The notes under the pieces are model-generated. The model saw only the letters and a list, made by a program, of their open reading frames with translations. It did not search any database and was not told the origin of the DNA. A stretch of 64,000 bases of DNA, taken from positions 496,001-560,000 of the forward strand of contig JAUXYP010000001.1 of assembly GCA_030694265.1 (NCBI GenBank), given 5' to 3'. This DNA is from Sulfuricurvum sp. (GTDB taxonomy: Bacteria; Campylobacterota; Campylobacteria; Campylobacterales; Sulfurimonadaceae). Below are positions 17,087-25,613 of this stretch, piece by piece. How positions within the stretch are numbered: the first letter of the stretch is position 1; every line of letters starts with the position of its first letter. Position numbers and translations under genes: made by a program.

Positions 17087-18308
17087 TTTGTTAATTGCTA
17101 TTGTGATGATGTCATTGCTTTTTTTACGCCATATCAACGTGTATAAAGACCGTAATAAAATTAATTATACTCCTATCGTTATAGGGATCGGCATTATCGC
17201 GGGTTTGCTTCATTTTGTTATGATGGGTGATAGTGAAGGGTGGTTATTTGCTCTTCGTGAGTCATTATTGACGGTTATTGTAGGGGTTGTTTTCTCTGCA
17301 ATAATGAGTGTTATGAGTCAAACTCAGAACGTCGCGAATCAATTTACTGATAATATGCGTATTCAAAATATTGATGATGAAATCGGATCGCTTAAAATGC
17401 TCATTAGCAAAGTTACCGGGCAGTTAGGCCAAGTGACTCAAATGGAAGACTCTACGCAATCACAACTCAAAGATATTTTTAAAGAAGAGATAGATGCATT
17501 AAATCTCATTCAAAGCAATCAAAAGCTTTTTATCCATAAAATCGAGTCTATCTTGGCAAAGCAGCAAGACTCCATGGAAAAGTTTGAGGAGTTTACCCTT
17601 AATGAACTGCCAAGTTTGGACAACATTGTGCACCGCCACATTGATCTTTTACGTATTTCTGAACAGGACCATTTTAATCAGCTAAAAAATGCGGCAAAAG
17701 TATTATCTGAGGATAAAAAAGCAGTTAATGAAGAGTTGATGCAAATAAAACTCCTTCTTGAAAAGCTTCAAAAATCTCACTCAATGGAGTCTGTGGTCGG
17801 ATATCTTGAAAATGAGTTTTCGCGTATAATCCATGAGTTCTCACGTCATATTCAGACAATTGGTTCAAAGAGTGAGAGCATTGTAACGACGTTGTTGGAA
17901 AATGAAAAAATACTTAAGGGATCAAGAGATCAAAGTGAACTTATAATGCAACAAATGGTTCTGTCGTCGAATCATATGCGCGAAATGACTCAAAACAGTA
18001 AAGAACTCAACGAATCCATTAAACCGCTCGGAGATCTTTTTGGCTCTGCCCAATTGTTACATAAAGAGTTCATGCTGGCAAAAAGCAAACTCACAGAACT
18101 TGTGGTGACCCTTGAGGGGTATGAGAAACATGAACACCGTGAACTTCGTGAACATTTGGAAAATGTGGCCAATGAAGCAATTGTACAAATGAAGTTATTT
18201 ACCAAAACGTTTATGAATGAAGATCAAAATCATCATCATGTTTCTTCTAAAGAAGTTTTGGATTTAACCCATAAAGTCAAACTGCACCAAAGCTACACCG
18301 CCGAATGA
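17073..18308 (+). CDS. Membrane-anchored coiled-coil protein
   Basis: About 411 residues. Three hydrophobic segments lie near 5-20, 30-50 and 60-85, followed by a long, charged, Gln/Glu/Lys-rich helical region to the end with heptad character. No enzymatic motif is seen. The shape resembles RmuC- or methyl-accepting-type structural proteins without their signature domains. I chose the ATG at 17073: an AGGAGG site at 17061-17066 gives 6 bases of spacing, whereas the track GTG at 17070 would be only 3 bases away. Function unknown. Confidence 0.65.
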   Translation: MLQVDLLIAIVMMSLLFLRHINVYKDRNKINYTPIVIGIGIIAGLLHFVMMGDSEGWLFALRESLLTVIVGVVFSAIMSVMSQTQNVANQFTDNMRIQNIDDEIGSLKMLISKVTGQLGQVTQMEDSTQSQLKDIFKEEIDALNLIQSNQKLFIHKIESILAKQQDSMEKFEEFTLNELPSLDNIVHRHIDLLRISEQDHFNQLKNAAKVLSEDKKAVNEELMQIKLLLEKLQKSHSMESVVGYLENEFSRIIHEFSRHIQTIGSKSESIVTTLLENEKILKGSRDQSELIMQQMVLSSNHMREMTQNSKELNESIKPLGDLFGSAQLLHKEFMLAKSKLTELVVTLEGYEKHEHRELREHLENVANEAIVQMKLFTKTFMNEDQNHHHVSSKEVLDLTHKVKLHQSYTAE

Positions 18309-18349
18309 GGGATGTTTGGATAAAATATCAAAAAAATATGGAATGATGA

Positions 18350-19060
18350 ATGATAGAATTTTATGAATTTACGGACGAAGAGGGGTGTGAAGCTCGTTGT
18401 GAGGTTGATCTCTCTTTGTTTGATGATGCTCCTCAAGTGGGAAAACCCTATGTATTATGGCTTTTTGTTAAAAATAGCGACCCTTTAGACGCTAATTTTA
18501 TTGCTTTTCGTACAGATCTCATCAATACCCTAAAATCGCAGCTTGATGCTCCCTATGCAGGTACCATTGCACGAGACGGATGGTGTGAACTTTATTTTTA
18601 TGCTTCTTCCCCGAAAGTTTTTGAACATTTAGTAGCACAAACGATGGCTCGGCATCAATCTTATCCTTATGAGCGTGCGTCTGCTAGAGACAGCAAATGG
18701 GAGATGTACCTTGAGCGTTTATATCCCGATCCCTATATGACATTAACCATCCAAAATCGTCAAACGATTGATGCCCTTTTGGAAGCGGGTGATGACCTAA
18801 GTATAGAACGTGAAGTGGAACACTATTTTTATTTTCAAACCAAAAGTGCACTGGAGCGTTTTCTACAATCTCTTAGTTCTCATGGCTTTACTCTCAAAGA
18901 GTACGTTGAGGATAACGACAGTGACCATACCTATGGTGCGGTTGTGGTTAAGATAGAATCCATTACACGTGAGCAAGTCAAAGAAACCACATTGATGCTT
19001 TATGATGCTGTTTTGCAAGAGCATGGAAACTATGAGGGGTGGAGCACGGTATTAGGGTGA
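18350..19060 (+). CDS. DUF695/RraB-type protein
   Basis: 236 residues. The N-terminal part (about 1-130) resembles DUF695, with an aromatic and acidic pattern and DPYMTLTIQNRQ at the boundary. The C-terminal part (about 130-236) resembles the RraB fold, with IDALLEAGDDLSIEREVEHYFYF, LERFLQSLSSHGF and a VVKIESITRE segment. RraB in E. coli inhibits RNase E, but epsilonproteobacteria use RNase Y/J systems, so the partner here is open. The stop overlaps the GTG start proposed for the next gene. Confidence 0.65.
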   Translation: MIEFYEFTDEEGCEARCEVDLSLFDDAPQVGKPYVLWLFVKNSDPLDANFIAFRTDLINTLKSQLDAPYAGTIARDGWCELYFYASSPKVFEHLVAQTMARHQSYPYERASARDSKWEMYLERLYPDPYMTLTIQNRQTIDALLEAGDDLSIEREVEHYFYFQTKSALERFLQSLSSHGFTLKEYVEDNDSDHTYGAVVVKIESITREQVKETTLMLYDAVLQEHGNYEGWSTVLG

Positions 19061-20892
19061 AAACGGCGCTATGGAAGAGTAGGGGAGTTATTCCCTATAC
19101 ATTTGCTCTTTTTCTCAATGCCTTTACCGATTTAGGGCATAAAATCGTTATCCAAAATACGGTATTCAAAATCTATGATGGTCATGAACAAATAGTTCTG
19201 ACTTCCATACTCAATGCCCTTATTCTTTTGCCCTTTATTTTTTTATTCACTCCTGCCGGTTTTTTATCCCAACGTTTTGCTAAAGCGCGCGTTATGCAAT
19301 ACGGAGCGCTTGCTGCTGTCGTTATTACTTTAGGAATTACTCTGTCCTATTACCAAGGGTGGTTTTGGTGTGCTTTTGCCCTTACATTTGCACTGGGAGT
19401 TCAAAGCGCCCTTTATTCCCCTGCAAAATACGGATACATTACCGATTTGGTCTCTACGAATCGTATCAGCGGATTAAACGCTCTTGTTCAATCGGTCACA
19501 ACCGTCGCCATACTCTCCGGTATTATGGTTTATACTTATTTATTTGAAACCACTTTGACTCAAAACTACACGGATGAATCCGCTATATTACGTCAGATAG
19601 CACCTTTGGGATGGCTGTTGGTGATTGGATCATTGGTTGAATACACCTTAACATTTTACTTGCCATACATACACCCAATAAAACAACCTCTATTTGATAC
19701 AAAAAAGTACCTAAGCGGTGTTTATCTGCGCAATAATTGGAGTTCGCTGCGTACTAATAGCACTATTTTTGAAGCGATTATTGCATTGTCCCTTTTTTGG
19801 TCCATATCTCAGGTGATATTGGCTTCCTTTGGTGCTTATGCAAAATCAACGTTGCATGAAGATAATACGATTATTGTGCAAGGGCTTATGGCATTGGCTG
19901 CCTTTGGCATCATTATCGGTTCTTTTATCGCTTCTCATATTAGTAAATATTATTTACATTACGGATTGATTCCACTGGGTTCACTCATTTTGACCATTAC
20001 CTTAGGTGTATTACCGCTAACGCACTCTTTTTTGACTATCGGGATTGTCTTTTTATGTTTTGGAATTGGTGGTGCATTGATGATTGTCTCGCTCAATGCA
20101 TTGATACAATCACGTGCTCCTAGTCAAGAATTGGGATACATACTTGCGGGCAATAACTGGATTCAAAATATTTTTATGACGGTATTTTTAGCTATCACTA
20201 CCTTTGTAGCAATGGCAGGGTATGAGAGCGTCCCTCTGTTTTGGACTATGTTTGGTGTTTCATTGATTATGAGTTTTTGGTTGATTATCCGTCATGCTGA
20301 TTATCTGTTGTGGCTGTTTTTTGAGAAGATACTGACGCTTCGTTATGAGATTATCCCCGTAGGTCATCATAATATACCAAAGAGTGGTTCTGTTTTATTG
20401 CTAGGAAATCACATCAGCTGGATAGATTGGATCTTGGTTCAAATCGGTGTCGAGCGACGTATTGGCTATATGATGGAACGCTCTATTTATGAAAAACGTT
20501 TTATTCGTCCCATTATGAAACTAGGCCGTGTTATCCCCGTATCCTCTACAGCCGCTAAAGATGCATTTAGATCCGCAAAAAAACGGTTGCTACAGAATGA
20601 AATTATTGGTGTTTTCCCAGAGGGCAGTATCAGTCAAGATGGTAAGATAGGAAAAATATACCCAGGATTTCAGATCATTGCACAAGGAATTGATGGAGTG
20701 ATCATTCCATTTTATATTGATGGTATCTACGGCAGCATTTTTTCACGCGCACAAAAGCGTCATGTTCCTATGGCTAACTTCTTACGTCGCCGTATCCGTA
20801 TCATTTATGGTGCACCGTTGAGTATAGACAGCGATGCAAAAACAGTATATGATGCTATTACTCATCTAAAGGAAACCCATGGCTCTCAATAA
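19057..20892 (+). CDS. MFS transporter fused to PlsC-type acyltransferase (LplT-Aas-like)
   Basis: About 611 residues. The first 400 form a 12-segment major-facilitator domain resembling the lysophospholipid flippase LplT (SAKYGYITDLV-like stretch, read here as SPAKYGYITDLV). The last 190 form a PlsC/LPLAT domain with the HX4D box NHISWIDW and FPEGSIS. This predicts import of lysophospholipid and its re-acylation at the inner membrane. The AMP-ligase domain found in some fusions is missing. Start: GTG at 19057 in a GTGA overlap with the previous stop, or GTG at 19039. It overlaps dgkA by 14 bases. Confidence 0.82.
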   Translation: MKTALWKSRGVIPYTFALFLNAFTDLGHKIVIQNTVFKIYDGHEQIVLTSILNALILLPFIFLFTPAGFLSQRFAKARVMQYGALAAVVITLGITLSYYQGWFWCAFALTFALGVQSALYSPAKYGYITDLVSTNRISGLNALVQSVTTVAILSGIMVYTYLFETTLTQNYTDESAILRQIAPLGWLLVIGSLVEYTLTFYLPYIHPIKQPLFDTKKYLSGVYLRNNWSSLRTNSTIFEAIIALSLFWSISQVILASFGAYAKSTLHEDNTIIVQGLMALAAFGIIIGSFIASHISKYYLHYGLIPLGSLILTITLGVLPLTHSFLTIGIVFLCFGIGGALMIVSLNALIQSRAPSQELGYILAGNNWIQNIFMTVFLAITTFVAMAGYESVPLFWTMFGVSLIMSFWLIIRHADYLLWLFFEKILTLRYEIIPVGHHNIPKSGSVLLLGNHISWIDWILVQIGVERRIGYMMERSIYEKRFIRPIMKLGRVIPVSSTAAKDAFRSAKKRLLQNEIIGVFPEGSISQDGKIGKIYPGFQIIAQGIDGVIIPFYIDGIYGSIFSRAQKRHVPMANFLRRRIRIIYGAPLSIDSDAKTVYDAITHLKETHGSQ

Positions 20893-21259
20893 ACCGAAAT
20901 ACACTTTGTTTAAAAACACCCGCTATGCGCTGGAAGGTCTTGTCGAAGTAACACGCAATGAACCCTCTTTTCGTTTGCAAATCGTTTTATTTGCATGTGG
21001 AATGATCACTGCGTATCTTTTGCCGATCGCCTACCACTACAAGGCCATTTTGGCAACCTCCCTTTTTATTCCTGTTATTGCCGAGATTATCAACAGCGCG
21101 ATTGAACGAACGGTTGATTTGGTCACCTTTGATCACCATGTACTTGCTAAACGTGCTAAAGACGCAGGTGCCGCTCTTGTCTTTATTTCCTTGATAATGC
21201 TCGCCTTTATATGGGTTTTGACTCTGAGTGCTGCTTATGGATGTGTAACACTATCGTAA
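20879..21259 (+). CDS. dgkA: Diacylglycerol kinase
   Basis: Small integral-membrane kinase (126 residues, normal length) that phosphorylates diacylglycerol to phosphatidic acid. Three membrane segments are visible. The catalytic signature EIINSAIERTVDL and the DHHVLAKRAKDAGAALV stretch are intact, as is NEPSFRLQ near the N-terminus. It overlaps the MFS-acyltransferase gene by 14 bases, so phospholipid remodelling and diacylglycerol recycling appear to be co-expressed. Confidence 0.95.
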   Translation: MALNKPKYTLFKNTRYALEGLVEVTRNEPSFRLQIVLFACGMITAYLLPIAYHYKAILATSLFIPVIAEIINSAIERTVDLVTFDHHVLAKRAKDAGAALVFISLIMLAFIWVLTLSAAYGCVTLS

Positions 21260-21271
21260 GAGAGGATAGAC

Positions 21272-21277
21272 TATAAT
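21272..21277 (+). promoter_or_regulatory. Putative -10 box for carboxynorspermidine dehydrogenase
   Basis: TATAAT is 33 bases before the ATG at 21311; GAGGAG follows as ribosome-binding site. Confidence 0.5.
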
Positions 21278-21310
21278 CATACACTTTTATTATTATTTGA
21301 GGAGTTATCT

Positions 21311-22495
21311 ATGGCAACAGTATTGATTATCGGAGCAGGCGGAGTAGGGCGCGTTGTTGCGCACAAATGTGTCATGAACAGCAGTACATTTGACCGCATT
21401 ATTTTAGCAAGCCGTACACTAAAGCGCTGTGAAGAGATACAAAGCGAATTGCCGACAGGTGCCATTGAAATTGTAACCGTTGATGCAGACAACACTCAAG
21501 AAGTAATCGATCTTATCAAGCGTGTGAATGCGGATATCTTGATCAATGTGGCACTTCCGTATCAAGATCTCACAATCATGGATGCGTGTATCGCTACGAA
21601 TACGCCGTACTTGGATACGGCTAACTATGAACATCCAGACGAAGCAAAATTTGAGTATAAACTCCAATGGGAAAAAGATCAGGCATTCAAAGATGCAGGG
21701 ATTATGGGGTTATTGGGAAGCGGTTTTGATCCGGGTGCTACTAACGTTTTTTGTGCCTATGCTCAAAAACACTATTTTGATGAGATTCACACCATAGATA
21801 TTCTAGACTGTAATGCAGGTGATCACGGCTATGCGTTTGCAACCAATTTCAATCCTGAGATCAACCTACGCGAAGTAAGTGCAAAAGGGCGTTATTGGGA
21901 AAATGGGAAGTGGATCGAAACTGAGCCTATGGAGATTATGCAAGTATGGGATTACCCGGAAGTAGGTCCAAAAGACAGCTATCTGCTCTATCATGAAGAG
22001 ATGGAATCTCTCGTTAAACATATCAAGGGACTGAAGCGCATTCGTTTCTTCATGACGTTTGGTCAAAGCTATCTTACTCACATGAAATGTTTAGAGAATG
22101 TGGGAATGCTGGGGATTAAAGAAGTGGAGCATAAGGGGATGAAAATTGTCCCGATGGAATTTTTGAAAACATTGCTCCCAGACCCTGCTTCATTAGGACC
22201 TCGTACCAAAGGTAAAACTAATATCGGTATCGTAGCTGAGGGTATAAAAGACGGTAAAAAACGTAAAATATACATCTATCAAATCAAAGATCATGAAGAG
22301 TGTTACGCGGAAGTAAAAGCGCAAGGTGTCTCATACACAACCGGAGTTCCTGCTGTTATTGGTGCAAAACTGATGGTTGAAGGAAAATGGAGCGGGAAGG
22401 GTGTATTCAATATGGAACAGCTTGATCCGGATTTCTTTATGGAAGAGATGAACGTCCAAGGATTGCCGTGGAATGTTCGTGAAATGGAGTGCTAG
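21311..22495 (+). CDS. Carboxynorspermidine dehydrogenase (saccharopine dehydrogenase family)
   Basis: Reductively condenses aspartate semialdehyde with a diamine (putrescine or diaminopropane) to carboxyspermidine or carboxynorspermidine. 394 residues. The N-terminal Rossmann fold is VLIIGAGGVGRVVAHKC, and the saccharopine-dehydrogenase-like middle includes GLLGSGFDPGATNVFCAYA. nspC, which decarboxylates the product, is about 3 kb downstream at 25614, so both enzymes of the alternative spermidine route used in Campylobacter are here. The gene ends in a small hairpin shared with the convergent EAL-HDOD gene. Confidence 0.92.
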   Translation: MATVLIIGAGGVGRVVAHKCVMNSSTFDRIILASRTLKRCEEIQSELPTGAIEIVTVDADNTQEVIDLIKRVNADILINVALPYQDLTIMDACIATNTPYLDTANYEHPDEAKFEYKLQWEKDQAFKDAGIMGLLGSGFDPGATNVFCAYAQKHYFDEIHTIDILDCNAGDHGYAFATNFNPEINLREVSAKGRYWENGKWIETEPMEIMQVWDYPEVGPKDSYLLYHEEMESLVKHIKGLKRIRFFMTFGQSYLTHMKCLENVGMLGIKEVEHKGMKIVPMEFLKTLLPDPASLGPRTKGKTNIGIVAEGIKDGKKRKIYIYQIKDHEECYAEVKAQGVSYTTGVPAVIGAKLMVEGKWSGKGVFNMEQLDPDFFMEEMNVQGLPWNVREMEC

Positions 22496-22510
22496 AAATT
22501 ATTTTCTAGC
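22491..22510. terminator. Stem-loop at the convergent end of two genes
   Basis: GCTAGAAA and TTTCTAGC form a perfect 8-bp stem with a 4-base loop; the stem contains the stop codon of the dehydrogenase gene. It sits exactly between convergent stops, so it could serve both strands. There is no long T-run. Confidence 0.4.
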
Positions 22511-23743
22511 TCAAGCGGCTTGAATTTCAAATTCATTAGCCTTACAATAGAGTGCATACAATTTGGCCGGAGATAAATTGATCTTCGGGGCCAAATGCTC
22601 TATCATGCTCTGTATTTTCTCTGTTTTTTCTAATTTTTCAGTGATTGCCAAAAAGCGGCCAAGATACCCTTCTCTGCTTAAAAGAGCATCTTCCATTGAC
22701 TTGCTTAATTGAATTTTTTTTACTATTTCATGCATATCTACTTGTAAATAGGTATCTATCAGTGAAAGACTGCCTGTTAAAAAAGCTTCATCACACAGTT
22801 CCGGCTTCCCGTGTGCATTGACCAGCTCGCGCATCATGTTAGCTCTAAAAGTTGCGGCAGCCGAAATGGCATTGTGGAATATACGCTCTTTTGTACCTCC
22901 ATACAAAAACAATCCCAACCATGAACGCAAGCGCGATGGCCCCAACAGATTGAGTATTTGTTTGATACTCGTAATCTCATTTTTAAAATTGTATTTTGAT
23001 GAGTTTATGTAGCGCAATAAATTAAAAGTGAGATCCGGATAGAGTGAAAACTTTTGGGTAACAATATCCATATCGGTAGTCGTATAAAGGGTGTTGATTA
23101 AATCCATCGCATTTGTTACGGATGGTTCTATTTGCTTACCTTCGATAACCGTTGGTTTTTCAAAGAAATAGCCTTGAAAAAGTTCAAAACCTGCTTTTTT
23201 ACAGATTTCAAATACCTCTAAATCTTCAACTTTTTCAGCTAATAAAGTGAGTTTATATGGCTTAAATTTTTTTACTATTTCATCAATTTGTGTAATATCT
23301 GTAGCCATTAAATCTATTTTTATAATGTCGACAAATGGAAAAAGTGTCTTGAAATACTCAATGTTATCATTATCGGGAGAAAAATCATCCAAAGCAAAGC
23401 GGTAGCCAATGTCATGAAGTTGACGCACCCGTTCGGTAATAGCAACTGACATTTTTGTATATTCTAAAATTTCAAAAACAAATTGATCTTTAGGTATCGA
23501 GAGAAGCGCATCGCTTAAAAGAGTATGATCATCAACATTAATATAACCGATTCTATCCCCTATGAGCGAAGAGACACCGATATTATGAACTAAATTTATG
23601 ATTACTCTTGTTGTTGCTTCTGTATCATCTTTGAAAATGGCTTCTGTTGTTCCCTTACTGCGATAGAGAAGCTCATATGCGACACATTTGCCTTCCAAAT
23701 TTAAGATAGGCTGTCTTCCAATAAATGTTTCCAATTGAGTCAT
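22511..23743 (-). CDS. EAL-HDOD signalling protein
   Basis: 410 residues. Residues 1-205 form an EAL-like domain beginning FIGRQPILNLEGKCVAYELLYRSKG, which keeps the Glu of the EAL box; DDFSPDNDN stands where DDFG is expected. Residues 210-400 form a HDOD domain with LLRYINSSKYNFKNEITSIKQILNLLG. It is a paralogue of the protein at 8335 and is closer to an active EAL domain. Role: cyclic di-GMP-linked signalling, details unknown. Cytosolic, single gene. Confidence 0.82.
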   Translation of the reverse strand: MTQLETFIGRQPILNLEGKCVAYELLYRSKGTTEAIFKDDTEATTRVIINLVHNIGVSSLIGDRIGYINVDDHTLLSDALLSIPKDQFVFEILEYTKMSVAITERVRQLHDIGYRFALDDFSPDNDNIEYFKTLFPFVDIIKIDLMATDITQIDEIVKKFKPYKLTLLAEKVEDLEVFEICKKAGFELFQGYFFEKPTVIEGKQIEPSVTNAMDLINTLYTTTDMDIVTQKFSLYPDLTFNLLRYINSSKYNFKNEITSIKQILNLLGPSRLRSWLGLFLYGGTKERIFHNAISAAATFRANMMRELVNAHGKPELCDEAFLTGSLSLIDTYLQVDMHEIVKKIQLSKSMEDALLSREGYLGRFLAITEKLEKTEKIQSMIEHLAPKINLSPAKLYALYCKANEFEIQAA

Positions 23744-23831
23744 GAATATAACCTTTTATGTAGCTATAAATTTTATCTAATTATTGTCATATTTATGTAA
23801 TAAAATGTTAATTTCTATTAAGTTAAGACAC

Positions 23832-24641
23832 TTATAATTTTTCTTGAAAAAGTGCGCTCATATATCCTACGACACTTGAAGTATCGCCATTAGCATCAGC
23901 ACTGGTTGAATAGTCAAGCAATATACCCTCTAAATCTTCTTTTTGGGCTGCAAGTAATAAAGCTTTAACCCCGATTGCTCCACATGCTTCACAACCATCT
24001 TCAAATAACTCAATATTTCCTTGTCTAATTGCGTCAATACACATTGCATCAAGAGCGTTGGCATCTTCTTGTGTATGAAAGTGACTGAGATCGGTACTGA
24101 TAACTACCGCATACCGGCGATTTTCGAGCAGATAGCTTATAATCGGCTCCAAAGATTCAACGGTTGCAAATCCATAGACCAACTCCACAACTTTTGCATT
24201 GGGTAAATAATGATGTATAAATGGCATTTGCACTTCTGTACTGTGCTCACTATGTGCTAGTGGATAGCTTACAACATCAAAATTATTTTTAATGTATTGC
24301 ACAAGATTTGTGTCAATTGCTATATCACCCATTGGCGTTTCATAGAGTTCATCCTCCGTAATACTAATGCCTTTGAGGCCGACATGATGGGACGGTCCGA
24401 TAACCACGACGGTATCAACAGGAGACCCTGCGAGAACGCGATATGCCATATTAGCGGTAAAACCAGAAACTTCCCACTCTCCATGAGGTACGATAATGCC
24501 ATAGGTTACTAACATATCCAGTCGCCACATCATTTCTGGAGTTTCTTCAAGTGTACGGGTAAAATGATGAAGCATTTTGGTTATTAACAGTGGATCAGAT
24601 GAGTATAAATTATCTGCGTAATGCATATGACGTTTTCTCAT
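23832..24641 (-). CDS. amrB: MEMO1 family protein, AmmeMemoRadiSam system protein B
   Basis: 269 residues of the Memo/dioxygenase-like fold. Recognisable stretches are GIIVPHGEWEVSGFTANMAYR, VVIGPSHHVGLKGI, EHSTEVQMPFIHHYLP and VVISTDLSHFHTQEDA; the His residues match the metal-site pattern of the family. In many prokaryotes it occurs with an AMMECR1 protein and a radical SAM enzyme. Here the AMMECR1 partner (amrA) is 10 kb away at 34488 and the radical SAM gene is not in the window. Biochemical role unsettled. Confidence 0.88.
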   Translation of the reverse strand: MRKRHMHYADNLYSSDPLLITKMLHHFTRTLEETPEMMWRLDMLVTYGIIVPHGEWEVSGFTANMAYRVLAGSPVDTVVVIGPSHHVGLKGISITEDELYETPMGDIAIDTNLVQYIKNNFDVVSYPLAHSEHSTEVQMPFIHHYLPNAKVVELVYGFATVESLEPIISYLLENRRYAVVISTDLSHFHTQEDANALDAMCIDAIRQGNIELFEDGCEACGAIGVKALLLAAQKEDLEGILLDYSTSADANGDTSSVVGYMSALFQEKL

Positions 24642-24696
24642 CTATCCTCCTAATATTTTAAATATTCTATCACAATTAATTATCTGATGGTATTAT

Positions 24697-24711
24697 GGAA
24701 CTGAACTTGCT
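24697..24711 (+). promoter_or_regulatory. Candidate sigma-54 promoter upstream of the M15 peptidase gene
   Basis: GGAAC-TGAAC-TTGCT has exact -24/-12 geometry and a GGAAC-type -24 box as described for Campylobacter/Helicobacter RpoN promoters. It lies about 100 bases before the start at 24811. There is no matching activator site visible. Confidence 0.4.
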
Positions 24712-24810
24712 GATAAAAATAAAAGATGGCATAAATAAGTAATGAACTAAGTCAAAAAATTGATTTTTACACTACAATATGCTTTATAAATACGCAGGGG
24801 ACTTGGTAAA

Positions 24811-25566
24811 GTGGATAGAAGAACGTTTATGGCCCTAAGTGCTTTATCTGCTGGAAATGCCTTATGGGGTACGATGGAAGAAGTTGATACGACTGTAACA
24901 GGTGGACGTATTGATTTTACCGTTAGATCCCTTCTTAATAAACTCACCATCGTTCAAAATCAAGTGGGCTATGTTCAGTTTAATATACTTAGTTTCGATG
25001 AACTTTTAAAAACTGCAGCACGTTGTAAAAAACCATTGACGAGAGATGAAATTGCATTTATTGAATCTATTTTTTATGGCGACCCTCGCAAGTATGGTTT
25101 TTTCGGTGAGCGAACCGTTCCTCAATTAACGGTAGTCACCCCGAAAAAAGATGTTGTGTATGTTGATAAGACAGGACATTTCCTTATGAAGGGAGCTGCT
25201 ACTGAAAAATATGCGCAGATTAAGCGTCTCATTGGCCCTGATCTCGTCCTCACTTCTGGCGTTCGGTTACCGGTCAAACAACTTTTATTATTTGTCAAAA
25301 AAATGGCCAATTCAGGTGGAGATCTTCGTCTAGCTTCCAATTCTATTGCACCTCCAGGATTTACCTTTCACAGTGTCGGAGATTTTGATATTGGAAAAGT
25401 GGGGCTTGGACAATACAATTTCACCGAAAAATTTCAAGAAACAGATGTATTTAAAAAACTTTACGATGGCGGGTATATTGCTATTCGCTATACCGCCAAC
25501 AATCTCTTTGGTGTCCGTTATGAACCATGGCATATCAAAGTTACCGGTGGATTTGAAACAGCCTAA
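24811..25566 (+). CDS. M15-family (VanY-like) D,D-carboxypeptidase domain protein, possible Tat substrate
   Basis: 251 residues. The C-terminal half has the LAS-peptidase features: SGVRLPVKQLLLFV, then SNSIAPPGFTFHSVGDFDIG (His and Asp metal ligands) and VRYEPWHIKV (Glu and His). These are zinc peptidases that trim peptidoglycan stem peptides. The N-terminus MDRRTFMALSALSAGNALWG has the twin-arginine form RRTFM plus a weak hydrophobic stretch, suggesting Tat export. Start GTG after CAGGGG. It lies between amrB and nspC without overlap. Confidence 0.78.
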   Translation: MDRRTFMALSALSAGNALWGTMEEVDTTVTGGRIDFTVRSLLNKLTIVQNQVGYVQFNILSFDELLKTAARCKKPLTRDEIAFIESIFYGDPRKYGFFGERTVPQLTVVTPKKDVVYVDKTGHFLMKGAATEKYAQIKRLIGPDLVLTSGVRLPVKQLLLFVKKMANSGGDLRLASNSIAPPGFTFHSVGDFDIGKVGLGQYNFTEKFQETDVFKKLYDGGYIAIRYTANNLFGVRYEPWHIKVTGGFETA

Positions 25567-25613
25567 TCTGTGAGTATGGTACAATCACGCCATTAAAACT
25601 CAAGGATTTTCGG

